Origin: Hufsiella ginkgonis
Lineage (GTDB): Bacteria > Bacteroidota > Bacteroidia > Sphingobacteriales > Sphingobacteriaceae
Assembly: GCF_009834915.1 (NCBI RefSeq)
Contig: NZ_WVHS01000006.1
Coordinates: forward strand, 1 to 64,000
Direction of reading: 5' to 3'
DNA length: 64,000 nt
Shown here: piece after piece, positions 26,001 through 33,819 of the stretch
How the letters are laid out: every line of letters starts with the position of its first letter
Position numbering within the stretch: the stretch's first letter is position 1
Position numbers and translations under genes: made by a program
The notes under the pieces: model-generated
Databases searched by the model: none
The model's input: the letters and a program-made list of their open reading frames with translations, nothing else
What the model was told of the DNA's origin: nothing

Positions 26001-26465
26001 ATGGTACAAAATCACAATCCTTTATTTGCCGTTGCAGAAGTACAGTTATCGTACAACACCCAAATCAGGCCGTCAGATCGACCCAAAGTTGCACAGTCAC
26101 GAGATATTTATGAAATCCTAAAAGCTCATTGGGAGAACTCTTTGATCGATTTACAGGAGGTTTTCAAGGTGCTATTATTAAACCGAGCGAATCGGGTTTT
26201 GGGCATATATAATGCGTCCAGTGGTGGTATGAGTGGTACAATAGCCGATCCTAAGTTAATCTTTGCAGTCGCGCTAAAAGCTGGTGCCAGTTCGATTGTA
26301 CTAGCGCATAATCACCCATCAGGAAATTTAAAGCCCAGTAAGGCGGACATACAATATACGAACCGACTGGTTAGTGCCGGTGCTTTACTTGACATTGCAG
26401 TGCTAGATCACTTAATACTTACAAGTGAAGGCTACTTTAGCTTTGCCGATGAAGGAATGATTTAG
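26001..26465 (+). CDS. RadC-like JAB/MPN-domain protein
   Basis: This 154-residue protein belongs to the RadC family of JAMM/MPN metalloprotease-like proteins. It has a conserved Glu in the EVFKVLLLNRANRVLG strand, the metal motif AHNHPSGNLKPSKAD and the closing LDHLILTSEGYFSFADEG. It lacks the helix-hairpin-helix start of chromosomal RadC and is the short form common at the ends of Bacteroidota mobile elements. Its job is unclear; a link to DNA repair has been questioned. It is the last gene before the right arm sites and the tRNA. Confidence 0.88.
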   Translation: MVQNHNPLFAVAEVQLSYNTQIRPSDRPKVAQSRDIYEILKAHWENSLIDLQEVFKVLLLNRANRVLGIYNASSGGMSGTIADPKLIFAVALKAGASSIVLAHNHPSGNLKPSKADIQYTNRLVSAGALLDIAVLDHLILTSEGYFSFADEGMI

Positions 26466-26472
26466 CTTCAAA

Positions 26473-26502
26473 ACGTGTCAAAACGCGTCAGTAAATGCGT
26501 CA
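26473..26502. repeat. ACGCGTCA-type arm repeats, right end
   Basis: ACGTGTCA (26473-26480), ACGCGTCA (26483-26490) and ATGCGTCA (26495-26502) are spaced 10 and 12 bp apart and match the pair at 11089-11108. They lie about 150 bp inside attR and are likely recombinase arm sites. Confidence 0.6.
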
Positions 26503-26616
26503 CTTACCCTATATTTTCAGTATTTTAGTACAAATCGAAATAATTTATTAATCACGATGTGTTTGTGAATGAAAAAGCCCATACAGGCTATTTAGAGGCC
26601 ATTTGAGGGCACAAAA

Positions 26617-26646
26617 AAAGCTTAACCAACTAAGATTAAGCTTTTC
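26617..26646 (-). terminator. Terminator of tRNA-Met
   Basis: On the minus strand AAAAGCTTAA pairs with TTAAGCTTTT and is followed by more T. It lies just 3' of the tRNA and is carried by the element, replacing the terminator left behind at 10,941-10,976. Confidence 0.75.
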
Positions 26647-26651
26647 CTGAG

Positions 26652-26697
26652 CAGTGCGCCCACCTGGGCTCGAACCAGGGACCAAAAGATTATGAGT
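26652..26697. repeat. Right attachment repeat (attR), part of intact tRNA-Met
   Basis: These 46 bp are identical to 10985-11030. The copy is embedded in the intact tRNA gene, so integration regenerated a working tRNA. Confidence 0.9.
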
Positions 26698-26728
26698 CTT
26701 CTACTCTAACCGACTGAGCTATAGGCGC
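26655..26728 (-). tRNA. tRNA-Met (CAT)
   Basis: The minus strand folds into a 74-nt cloverleaf. The acceptor is GCGCCTA/TGGGCGC, the D arm GCTCAGTCGGTTAGAGT, and the anticodon arm GAAGA-CTCATAA-TCTTT with anticodon CAT. The T arm is CCTGG-TTCGAGC-CCAGG and the discriminator is A. CCA is not encoded. CAT could also be a lysidine-modified Ile2 tRNA; I call it Met from the overall look. Its 3' part is the integration target. Confidence 0.9.
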
Positions 26729-26854
26729 AATACGAAAAATGGGTTTTCGCGGCTGCAAATATAGTTGTTTAACAGGGAAAGCGAAAGGGAAAAGAACGGA
26801 AATAAGGGGAACGGCAATTTTATATCGTTTTTACATCCCTGCTGGTTCGGCTGC

Positions 26855-27412
26855 TCAGGCCTCGCCTGAATTCATCTGCGTCAAATGATGCTCTATCACT
26901 ACCATCGCCTTCCGCCAGGTGGCCGGGTCGCCTTTGGTCAGGCTGCCAAGCAGCGACTTCTTGCGTTCCAGGTATTTTTTCGCATGCTTACGGTCGTAGC
27001 GCATCATCCATTGAATGTTGTCCAGCAAATCGCAGTATTTAACGGTTTGCACCTCAGGGCGGGCGTTGAGCAAACGATCTGCTTCATTTTCTTTCCGCTC
27101 ATGTTTCGTCATATCGGGATAGGCGTCTGCCGTGAACATGTCTGTGAGCTCCTTTACCGCGGAGACGATCGCGGTTGCCTCTTTCTTAGCATAGCCAAAG
27201 CTCTCCAGTGCCATTAAAAGGTCATCACCGGCGACAGGTGTTTCTTCGAAAAGATCATGGCAAAGACCGATCTCGTAACCCAGGTGCGCAGCCGGCGCAG
27301 CCATCACGGCTACGTTCAGCAGGTGGTTGATGTAGGGCTCATTCGTTAGTTTTATCTTTTGTCCGGCGTGCCGTTCCTTCACCCAGGCGAGTAATTTTTC
27401 TGCTGGTTCCAT
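26855..27412 (-). CDS. HD-domain hydrolase (SpoT/MESH1-like)
   Basis: This 185-residue protein carries a compact HD phosphohydrolase fold. It has a His in INHLLNVAVMAA, the HD pair in IGLCHDLFEETPV and a later Asp in TVKYCDLLDNIQWM, all as in the hydrolase half of SpoT/RelA proteins and small alarmone hydrolases. It may cleave (p)ppGpp or another nucleotide, but the substrate cannot be read from sequence. The stop of the upstream gene (27413) abuts its start, so both are one operon. Confidence 0.75.
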   Translation of the reverse strand: MEPAEKLLAWVKERHAGQKIKLTNEPYINHLLNVAVMAAPAAHLGYEIGLCHDLFEETPVAGDDLLMALESFGYAKKEATAIVSAVKELTDMFTADAYPDMTKHERKENEADRLLNARPEVQTVKYCDLLDNIQWMMRYDRKHAKKYLERKKSLLGSLTKGDPATWRKAMVVIEHHLTQMNSGEA

Positions 27413-27976
27413 CTACTTAAGCTTATCAAGTTTAAAATATCCAAGGTGTATGGTGTCGGGTGTATGACCTTCTGCCAGGGTGATTTTTAAGTGAAATTTC
27501 TCCTTCTCACCGGGGGATAAAATTTCCTCGATGCGGTAAATGTCATCTACATCGATGCCGTATTTCTCATCGATATGCGAGTTTGCTCCTTTTATTGAAT
27601 TTTGCCTAAAGAATACGCTTTTCTTGGCCTCCTGTACAGCAGACGCACGGTCTTGCTGTACGGTGAGCACCGTGTAGTGTTGCTCCTCCAGTTTGCCCGA
27701 CTGGTAACCGCCGAGATTGATGAAGAATAGTTTATGCGCCGGTGATGTGTCAGACGCTTCCCGGGCAATCACTTCTACGGCGAACTGGTTCACGGCGGTC
27801 ACTTCCCGCCAACCGTCCATGTGAAGACTCGAACCGGCCTCGGGCCAGAAAGCCTTCATCCGGGGAACAAGGTCCTCCACCCGGGCCGCAATTCCGAAGA
27901 AATAATCGTGTTGCTCTACGTTACGCTGCGGGGCTTTCGAGCCAAGCAGCACCATGAATAATTTAAGGTCAGACAT
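27413..27976 (-). CDS. DUF1543-domain protein
   Basis: This 187-residue protein shows the DUF1543 signature at its start (LKLFMVLLGSKAPQRNVEQH) and a second similar half (HKLFFINLGGYQSGKLEEQH). Each half contains the phrase L-F-(M/I)-x-L-G. The function of this family is unknown. It precedes the HD hydrolase with no gap. Confidence 0.8.
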   Translation of the reverse strand: MSDLKLFMVLLGSKAPQRNVEQHDYFFGIAARVEDLVPRMKAFWPEAGSSLHMDGWREVTAVNQFAVEVIAREASDTSPAHKLFFINLGGYQSGKLEEQHYTVLTVQQDRASAVQEAKKSVFFRQNSIKGANSHIDEKYGIDVDDIYRIEEILSPGEKEKFHLKITLAEGHTPDTIHLGYFKLDKLK

Positions 27977-28067
27977 CCGGCTTATAAGGTACTGCTGCTT
28001 TTATATTACAGGTATATAATGAAGGCAGCAAGGTTTGGGCCAACTTTTATCCCGACAGGCTATTATC

Positions 28068-28832
28068 TTAATCCCATATCCCGTTATCACCCGTTAAAAT
28101 AACGGGCTGACCGCTGGTAACAATGATCGTGTGTTCATGTTGTGCTACATAGCCTCCTTTATTACCTTTAAGGCTCCATTTTTCCCCGATCTCTTGCGCG
28201 TAAGTGGATTTCGTAGAGATAAACGTTTCAATCGCCACCACCGAGTTCTTTTTAAACCGCTCCTGGTTATAGCGGTCATAACAGTTCAAAATATCGCTTG
28301 GCGACTCGTGAAGGCTGCGTCCCACGCCATGACCTGCCAGGTTCTTAATAACGGTAAAGCCGCGTTTGGCTGCTTGTGTTTGGATCAGCCTGCCTATCTC
28401 CGCAATTTTAACGCCGCCTTTTATCTGGTAGATGGCCTCTTTTAAGATCTGTTTAGAGGAATTGACCAGCGCCGCATGTCCGTGGATGTCTTCGCCTAGC
28501 ACAAAGGAACCGCCATTGTCTGCCCAAAACCCGTTAAGCTCCGCCGAAACATCAATATTGACGAGGTCCCCCTCCCGGAAAATCTTGTCCGCTGAAGGAA
28601 CGCCGTGCGCAACTTCGTGGTTAACGCTTATGCAACTATGCCCAGGAAATTGGTAGGCGAGCATGGGAGCCGACCGGGCGCCAAAACTTTGGAGCAGGCT
28701 TCCGCCAAAATCATCCAGCTCTTTTGCAGACATTCCCACGCGGCAATGTTCCCGCATGGCTTTTAGGGTGAGGGCTACCGCCTCACTTACCTTTTGCATT
28801 CCTGATTGTTCTTCAATGGTATTTATAGACAT
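28068..28832 (-). CDS. map: Type I methionine aminopeptidase
   Basis: This 254-residue enzyme removes the initiator Met from new proteins. It has the pita-bread fold markers: His in VNHEVAHGVP, metal Asp in LVNIDVSAELNGFWADNGG (both Asp), His in LAGHGVGRSLHE, Glu in VVAIETF and the last Glu in QHEHTIIV. All five metal ligands are present. It has no zinc-finger extension, as usual for bacterial enzymes. It is not in the common spot next to secY, so it may be a second copy. Confidence 0.92.
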   Translation of the reverse strand: MSINTIEEQSGMQKVSEAVALTLKAMREHCRVGMSAKELDDFGGSLLQSFGARSAPMLAYQFPGHSCISVNHEVAHGVPSADKIFREGDLVNIDVSAELNGFWADNGGSFVLGEDIHGHAALVNSSKQILKEAIYQIKGGVKIAEIGRLIQTQAAKRGFTVIKNLAGHGVGRSLHESPSDILNCYDRYNQERFKKNSVVAIETFISTKSTYAQEIGEKWSLKGNKGGYVAQHEHTIIVTSGQPVILTGDNGIWD

Positions 28833-28884
28833 AAGCGATAAAGTACTTAATGAGCGTAATAATGTTAAAGGTAAATAAAATGTC

Positions 28885-29285
28885 TCACGGTGGGAGTTTC
28901 TCCTGTTTAACGGTATCTTGCCTTCGGGCTACCGCAATTATGGCTTCAGTTTCTGCGATGCCGCCGAAAAGATGGGTGATCAATATCGCTTTGGTAACCG
29001 GTGTAACAGCAGTTTCTACTTGCGCCGCGGAAATATTAAGGTGTATTTGTTAACAGGAACAAGCGTTAGCCCATGCCCCTTAATTACCGAAAACATATCC
29101 GGGATATTAACTCCGGTGACCAGCATTTCAGCACCCGGCGGAAAGTTTAATGCGCCCAGCACCAGGTCGAACCCCGTGCGCACCGAAAGACAGACCAGTT
29201 GATTGCGATCTTGGTCAACCCCGGGCTTTTTGGTTGTAAGACGATCAGTGAGGCAATAATACATCCCGAAACCAACTCCTGGCAA
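28885..29285 (-). pseudogene. DegT/DnrJ/EryC1 aminotransferase fragment
   Basis: The minus strand reads VRTGFDLVLGALNFPPGAEM, then IPDMFSVIKGHGLTLVPV. After a frame change near 29,045 it continues ISAAQVETAVTPVTKAILIT, HLFGGIAETEAIIAVARR and stops. This is the N-terminal part of the PLP-dependent DegT family, ending before the catalytic lysine. The frame change and truncation mean it is not functional. Confidence 0.75.
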
Positions 29286-29406
29286 TTAAAATATATAGCT
29301 TACCCCTGGGTATCAGGGTACGAGTTTACCTATGCAGCTATAATAATAACTTAAAGAGACGACATCGCGGCAACCTTTCCGGCTTTCGCGCGGATCATCC
29401 CGGTCG

Positions 29407-29414
29407 TATATTTG
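29407..29414 (+). promoter_or_regulatory. Bacteroidota -7 element TATATTTG, near-leaderless
   Basis: TATATTTG matches TAnnTTTG and ends 3 nt before the ATG at 29418, so the transcript would be essentially leaderless. The -33 TTG is not exact (CTTTCG at the expected place). Confidence 0.45.
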
Positions 29415-29417
29415 AAC

Positions 29418-29711
29418 ATGAATTATAAACAGTTCGAAGAGTCTCTTACCGACCCCCATCCTGGCGAACGCCTGAGCCTTCCCCTCAAAGCCCTGTGGTA
29501 CGACCGCAAAGGCGACTGGAACAAAGCGCACGAACTGGTGCAGGACCTTAACGGGAAAAGCGCCGCACGTATCCACGCCTACCTGCATCGAAAAGAAGGC
29601 GATATTTTTAATGCTGATTACTGGTACCGTCGTGCCGCGGCAACCAGGCCGAACGTAAGCCTGGAAGAAGAGTGGATACAATTGGTCGGGGAGTTTTTAA
29701 CCCGCGATTAA
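29418..29711 (+). CDS. Small conserved hypothetical protein
   Basis: This is a 97-residue soluble protein from the ATG at 29418. It reads LTDPHPGERLSLPLKALWYD, RKGDWNKAHELVQDLNGKSA and GDIFNADYWYRRAAATRPN, and looks like two TPR-like helical hairpins. Similar short proteins occur across Bacteroidota but have no known role. It converges with the DUF4230 gene. Confidence 0.7.
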   Translation: MNYKQFEESLTDPHPGERLSLPLKALWYDRKGDWNKAHELVQDLNGKSAARIHAYLHRKEGDIFNADYWYRRAAATRPNVSLEEEWIQLVGEFLTRD

Positions 29712-29729
29712 CCGGATGTTAAACACCGG

Positions 29730-30320
29730 CTACCGGAATTTCAGGGTTACTTTTTTGCCGGAGATGCTTTCCAGCAGCGGTTTAAATATCAGCTGGGCAT
29801 TTTGGCGTGCCATGCCGGTCACGTTCATTTGCCGCGCGTTTTCGAGGATCTTTCGTTCCGCGATCTTGTAAACGCTTTCCACCATGTTCTTGGCGTCCTG
29901 CTGGAACCATGCCCCGCTGATATCGTAGACTCTCGACTTGTCGTGATCCAGGCTGGCGCTGCAGATTTCTGGCTGCGGCAGGTAAACGGTAACCGAGTCG
30001 CCATCCTGGACGATATCAGCACGTTTAACTTTCGTCAGGTCGATACAAGCCGTCACTTCACCCACAGCCAACAGCAACACCTTGCGGTCGGGGAGAATGC
30101 GGTAAACCTCTTTCTGCTCTACGACATCTTTCATGGTGTACTTCACCAGTTCCAGTTTCCCCATGCTGGTGATCTTTTCTACCATTCCCGTCTCCGTAAT
30201 CTCCGTCCGTGAGGTGGTAAACTGGTGTTTGATATAAAAGAACAGGAAGATCAGGAAACCAAGGATCATCACGGAGGTGATCAGGCCATACAGGATACGG
30301 TTTGCAAAACGGTTCGACAT
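29730..30320 (-). CDS. DUF4230-domain membrane protein
   Basis: This 196-residue protein has one N-terminal membrane helix (ILYGLITSVMILGFLIFLFF) and a periplasmic DUF4230 domain. The domain reads TSMGKLELVKYTMKDVVEQK, LLAVGEVTACIDLTKVK, VTVYLPQPEICSASLDHDKS and KILENARQMNVTGMAR. Function is unknown; the fold is thought to resemble envelope-associated beta domains. The start ATG at 30320 is the obvious one before the membrane helix. Confidence 0.85.
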   Translation of the reverse strand: MSNRFANRILYGLITSVMILGFLIFLFFYIKHQFTTSRTEITETGMVEKITSMGKLELVKYTMKDVVEQKEVYRILPDRKVLLLAVGEVTACIDLTKVKRADIVQDGDSVTVYLPQPEICSASLDHDKSRVYDISGAWFQQDAKNMVESVYKIAERKILENARQMNVTGMARQNAQLIFKPLLESISGKKVTLKFR

Positions 30321-30386
30321 CTGGCGGCGGCTTTGATGTATATTAATACAATGATCGCCTGGATATGTTAGCCTGCGGCTGATTTA

Positions 30387-30782
30387 TTACTGGTCCCCGG
30401 CTGCTTCACCGGCCGGTTCCCAAAGCTCGATAATATTCCCTTCCGGATCGAGCACATGGACGAATTTGCCATAATCATATTCCGCGATCTCATCAATAAT
30501 GGTCACGTTTTCCTTTTTTAGCTCTTCTACCAGGGCTGCGAGATCTTCAACCCGGTAATTGATCATAAACGGCTTGGCCGACGGGTCGAAATATTTTGTA
30601 TCCTGCGGAAACGTACACCAGGATGTGGATCCCTGTTTCGACGGGTCATCGGCTTGCCGCCATTCAAACGTGGTTCCGTATTCGCTGGTAGCCAATCCAA
30701 GATTCCTGGCGTACCATTCGTTCATACTTTTCGGGTTATCGCATTTAAAAAATACGCCGCCAAGACCTGTTACTTTTTTCAT
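30387..30782 (-). CDS. VOC-family (glyoxalase/bleomycin resistance-like) protein
   Basis: The product is 131 residues from the internal ATG at 30782 (MKKVTGLGGVFFKCDNPKSM), as the longer frame adds an atypical tail. The fold pattern is one paired beta-alpha-beta-beta-beta: SMNEWYARNLGLATSEYGTT, FMINYRVEDLAALVEELKK and KFVHVLDPEGNIIELWEP. The final E-L-W is the usual metal-ligand strand. The substrate is unknown. Confidence 0.85.
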   Translation of the reverse strand: MKKVTGLGGVFFKCDNPKSMNEWYARNLGLATSEYGTTFEWRQADDPSKQGSTSWCTFPQDTKYFDPSAKPFMINYRVEDLAALVEELKKENVTIIDEIAEYDYGKFVHVLDPEGNIIELWEPAGEAAGDQ

Positions 30783-31009
30783 ATCGCTGTACGTTTCGGG
30801 CAATTTCCACCAATTTTCAGATATTACCAAATCTGTTTTCAGGTGACGCGGAGGATATCTTTCACTCAAAAAGCGCATCTTACTCTCTTCCCAGCGGAGC
30901 AGCGCTGTACACCGGGAACTAAATCCGCTTAGCCGCCGCCTGCACTACGTTTTTAGGTTTGTATGACTACACCCAGGCAACTATATTTAACTATTTTGTA
31001 GAGCAAAAC

Positions 31010-31648
31010 ATGAAAGCATTGATTATCGGCGCCACCGGCGCCACGGGAAAAGACCTTACGGAGATCCTGTTGAGCGATCCGGGCTATACAGAGATCGTTT
31101 TGTTTGTCCGGCGTTTCACGGGACTGGTACATCCAAAATTGGTTGAAGTAATGACCGATTTCGATAACCTTGAAGCGGTTTCCGAATACATCCGGGGCGA
31201 TGTGTGGTTTTCCTGCCTTGGCACTACGCTGAAAGCGGCAGGTTCCCAGGAAAAACAGCGGCATATCGATTACGAAATTCCTGCTAAATTTGCCGGTATC
31301 GCCAAAAGGAACGGGGTGCGCAGTACGGTCCTGGTATCTGCTTATGGTGCCTCTGCTAAGAGCAATGTGTTTTATTCAAGAATTAAAGGTGAGTTGGAAG
31401 ACTACATCGCCGGCCTGGGGTTTGAGCAATATATTATTTTCAGACCGGGGTTATTGCTGCGTAAAGATTCAGACCGCCTGGGCGAACGCATCATGGCAGG
31501 TGTGCTCAGGTTTCTGAATGGTTTGGGAATTATCCGCAAATTCCGGCCGATGCCAACCTCCACACTGGTCGCAAAAATGGCCAAAGCCCCACACGTTACC
31601 GGGGCCGGAAAACATGTCATATCGTTGGAAAAGATCTTCGGTTCTTAA
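31010..31648 (+). CDS. NAD(P)-binding SDR-like oxidoreductase
   Basis: The product is 212 residues from the ATG at 31010, where the Rossmann strand begins (MKALIIGATGATGKDLTEIL, a G-x-x-G-x-x-G motif). It continues VWFSCLGTTLKAAGSQEKQR, TVLVSAYGASAKSNVFYSRI and FRPGLLLRKDSDRLGE. This matches the atypical short-chain family that includes TIP30/HTATIP2-like proteins, with Y-S-R-I-K in place of YxxxK. The reaction is unknown. Confidence 0.82.
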   Translation: MKALIIGATGATGKDLTEILLSDPGYTEIVLFVRRFTGLVHPKLVEVMTDFDNLEAVSEYIRGDVWFSCLGTTLKAAGSQEKQRHIDYEIPAKFAGIAKRNGVRSTVLVSAYGASAKSNVFYSRIKGELEDYIAGLGFEQYIIFRPGLLLRKDSDRLGERIMAGVLRFLNGLGIIRKFRPMPTSTLVAKMAKAPHVTGAGKHVISLEKIFGS

Positions 31649-31825
31649 TTTCCCAGCGAGCGTTATGAGGCGGGTAACGTATTCATCGAAGTCTAATTCC
31701 CGGGTGAATAGCTTGCACGCAATTTTCGTTCAATTCATGTGCAATAATTGTCTGACGGCTTATCGACCGGGTATTATTATAACACCATTCAACATCCGCT
31801 AAATATCTTCTATCTTTAACCATAT

Positions 31826-32437
31826 ATGTATTGGTACGAAGAAGAGGTGAGGATGCTTGAAAAAGCGCATCTCAATGACAGGGCAGACCCGGGCATTATT
31901 TTTTATGGCAGCTCCTCCATCCGTTTATGGAACGGCCTCCAGCAAGATTTTTCAGAAAGAAAGGTAACCAACCTTGGTTTTGGCGGCTCTACGCTTGCCG
32001 CATGTGTGTGGTTTTTTGATCGCATTATGACCGGTTATCGTCCGCAGGCATTTGTGGTGTATGCAGGAGATAACGACCTCGGCGATGGCAGAAACCCGGA
32101 AGAGATCTTCATTTTTTTTCAGCAGCTGATGGTTCACGTGAGCGCAAGATTCGGCGACTTGCCCTGTTTTTTCGTTTCACTCAAGCCAAGCCAGTCCAGG
32201 TGGAATATAGCCGACAGGTTCCGTTATACCAACAACCTGATAGAAAACGAGATCATTAAATTAAACGCAAATTGGATATTTGTAGATGTATTTAAAAGAA
32301 TGCTGGACAAGTACGGGATGCCTGACGCCGCTTATTACGACCCGGACGGCCTTCATCTCAGTCAAGCAGGCTATGGGTTGTGGAAAGAGATCATCGGGGA
32401 GAAGTTGGCCAAATCATTACCTTTAATTAATGTGTAA
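31826..32437 (+). CDS. GDSL/SGNH-family hydrolase
   Basis: This 203-residue protein carries the SGNH blocks. They are block I IIFYGSSSIRLWNGL (catalytic Ser), block II TNLGFGGSTLAACV (Gly), block III VVYAGDNDLGDG (Asn) and block V YYDPDGLHLSQAGY (Asp and His). It lacks a signal peptide and is probably cytoplasmic. The substrate, an ester of lipid or carbohydrate, is not shown by the sequence. It is followed by an esterase-like gene after 38 bp. Confidence 0.88.
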   Translation: MYWYEEEVRMLEKAHLNDRADPGIIFYGSSSIRLWNGLQQDFSERKVTNLGFGGSTLAACVWFFDRIMTGYRPQAFVVYAGDNDLGDGRNPEEIFIFFQQLMVHVSARFGDLPCFFVSLKPSQSRWNIADRFRYTNNLIENEIIKLNANWIFVDVFKRMLDKYGMPDAAYYDPDGLHLSQAGYGLWKEIIGEKLAKSLPLINV

Positions 32438-32475
32438 TTAACAACGCCTGCCCATTTTTCGCTAATATCAATAAA

Positions 32476-33204
32476 ATGAACAGGGAATACCACAAGTGGT
32501 TTAGCGATAACCTCCAGCGGGATATGGAACTGTTGATCTTCGGTCATGCCGGTCGCGCGGTACTGTTCTTTCCCACCCGTATGGCGAGGTTTTACGACTA
32601 TGAGAACTGGGGAATAATCGAATCGTTAAGATATAAAATAGAGAACGGCGAGATCCAGCTTTTTTGCGTAGATAGCGTAGACCGCGAAAGCTTTTATAAC
32701 GATGATGTATTTCCGTCGGTCCGTATCGAACGCCACCTGCAATATGAGCGGTACCTGCTCGGGGAAGTGATGCCGCTTATTCATCAAAAGAACGGGGGCG
32801 CTTACCTCGAAACGGCAGGCTGCAGCATGGGTGCTTACCACGCCATCAACCTGGCTATGAAATATCCCTGGATTTTTAAAAAGGCAGTTGGTATTAGCGG
32901 AAGGTACGACCTTACGGATGCCCCCGGCCATTTCAGGGACCTGCTGAACGGGTTCCACAACGATAAGGTATATTTTAATATGCCCGCGCAGTACCTGGCC
33001 AATCTTTCGGACGGCAGCCTGATCGATGCTTTAAAGCAAATGACCATCATTCTCGCCGTTGGCGAAGCCGATCCTTTCCTGCCGGGTAACCAATACCTGA
33101 GTAACCTGCTATGGCAAAAAGGCATCGCCAATGAGTTTTATATCTGGGGAGACGATGCGCACAGGCCCTATTTCTGGCGGAAGATGGCGCCGTTGTACAT
33201 TTAA
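32476..33204 (+). CDS. Esterase-like alpha/beta hydrolase
   Basis: This is a 242-residue protein of the putative esterase (EstA/esterase D-like) group. The nucleophile elbow is AGCSMGAYHAINLAMKYP (GxSxG variant C-S-M-G). A likely acid is ILAVGEADPFLPGN, and the His is in WGDDAHRPYFWRK. The first strands (AVLFFPTRMARFYDYENWG) replace the classical oxyanion loop. The substrate is unknown. Confidence 0.82.
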   Translation: MNREYHKWFSDNLQRDMELLIFGHAGRAVLFFPTRMARFYDYENWGIIESLRYKIENGEIQLFCVDSVDRESFYNDDVFPSVRIERHLQYERYLLGEVMPLIHQKNGGAYLETAGCSMGAYHAINLAMKYPWIFKKAVGISGRYDLTDAPGHFRDLLNGFHNDKVYFNMPAQYLANLSDGSLIDALKQMTIILAVGEADPFLPGNQYLSNLLWQKGIANEFYIWGDDAHRPYFWRKMAPLYI

Positions 33205-33382
33205 TGGATCAGCACGCATGCATCAGGCTGCTGCACATGTACACCCCGGCAACTCGCTCAGCTTTATGAAACCCCATGTTAATTATTTTGCGCAGCAGGG
33301 CATAAAAAAATAGCATTTTAATAAACAGGTCATTTATTTTTATTGATAGTCGTTATATTGGGGAACCAAAAAGTTTGCAACA

Positions 33383-33769
33383 ATGAAAGCGCTTAAAACC
33401 ATCCTCGGCCATTTCCCGGAGTATTACCTGATCTTGTTAACCGTGTTAAGTGTGTACACGCCGCCGTTTTCATTCGGCATCAACCCGTTTGCGATCACGG
33501 TATTGGCGATATTGGTACTCCAGGTCATCTATAACAACAAAGCGGCCGGGCTGACCATTGCGGGGCTCTTTATTGCCGGCAACCTGTACATGTTGCTGGC
33601 GCTGCTCTCCGAGTTTAACGAGTTCCCTGCATTTACTCCGCCGGCGCAGAAGTTGTTGTACGTTGGACTTTCGTTATTTGCGCTGAATATTACGGTTTCC
33701 GTACTGATGATCGCCCGTTATACCCGGGCTACAGAAGAGGTTGTGGTCCGGGTGGCCGAAAGTGCTTAG
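33383..33769 (+). CDS. Small membrane protein of unknown function
   Basis: This 128-residue protein has four hydrophobic segments (YLILLTVLSVYTPPF, FAITVLAILVLQVIY, LTIAGLFIAGNLYMLLALL, LYVGLSLFALNITVSVLMIA). It has no recognised domain. It precedes the sodium/solute symporter by 50 bp and may be in its operon. Confidence 0.65.
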   Translation: MKALKTILGHFPEYYLILLTVLSVYTPPFSFGINPFAITVLAILVLQVIYNNKAAGLTIAGLFIAGNLYMLLALLSEFNEFPAFTPPAQKLLYVGLSLFALNITVSVLMIARYTRATEEVVVRVAESA

Positions 33770-33819
33770 CCGTTGCTGGGATTTTTTTTTATTTTCGCTC
33801 CCTGCACTAACCAATTACC

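Larger units (their letters stand above)
10985..26697. mobile_element. 15.7-kb integrative element in tRNA-Met
   Basis: The element is flanked by identical 46-bp repeats (10985-11030 and 26652-26697) that are the 3' part of the intact tRNA-Met at 26655-26728. A tyrosine recombinase starts 82 bp inside the left repeat. ACGCGTCA-type arm repeats occur at both ends. The interior is visibly more AT-rich than the flanks and carries RadC, helicase-like, TIR, FRG and DUF6602 proteins rather than conjugation genes, so it is best seen as a mobilisable or satellite-like defence island. No relaxase or type IV secretion genes are present. Confidence 0.88.

Noticed and set aside
10985..26697. CRISPR array or Cas genes in the island
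   Set aside because: No regularly spaced repeats of 25-40 bp and no Cas-like proteins were found.
33131..33313. 60-codon frame after the esterase
   Set aside because: It overlaps the esterase 3' end in another frame and has no sensible composition.
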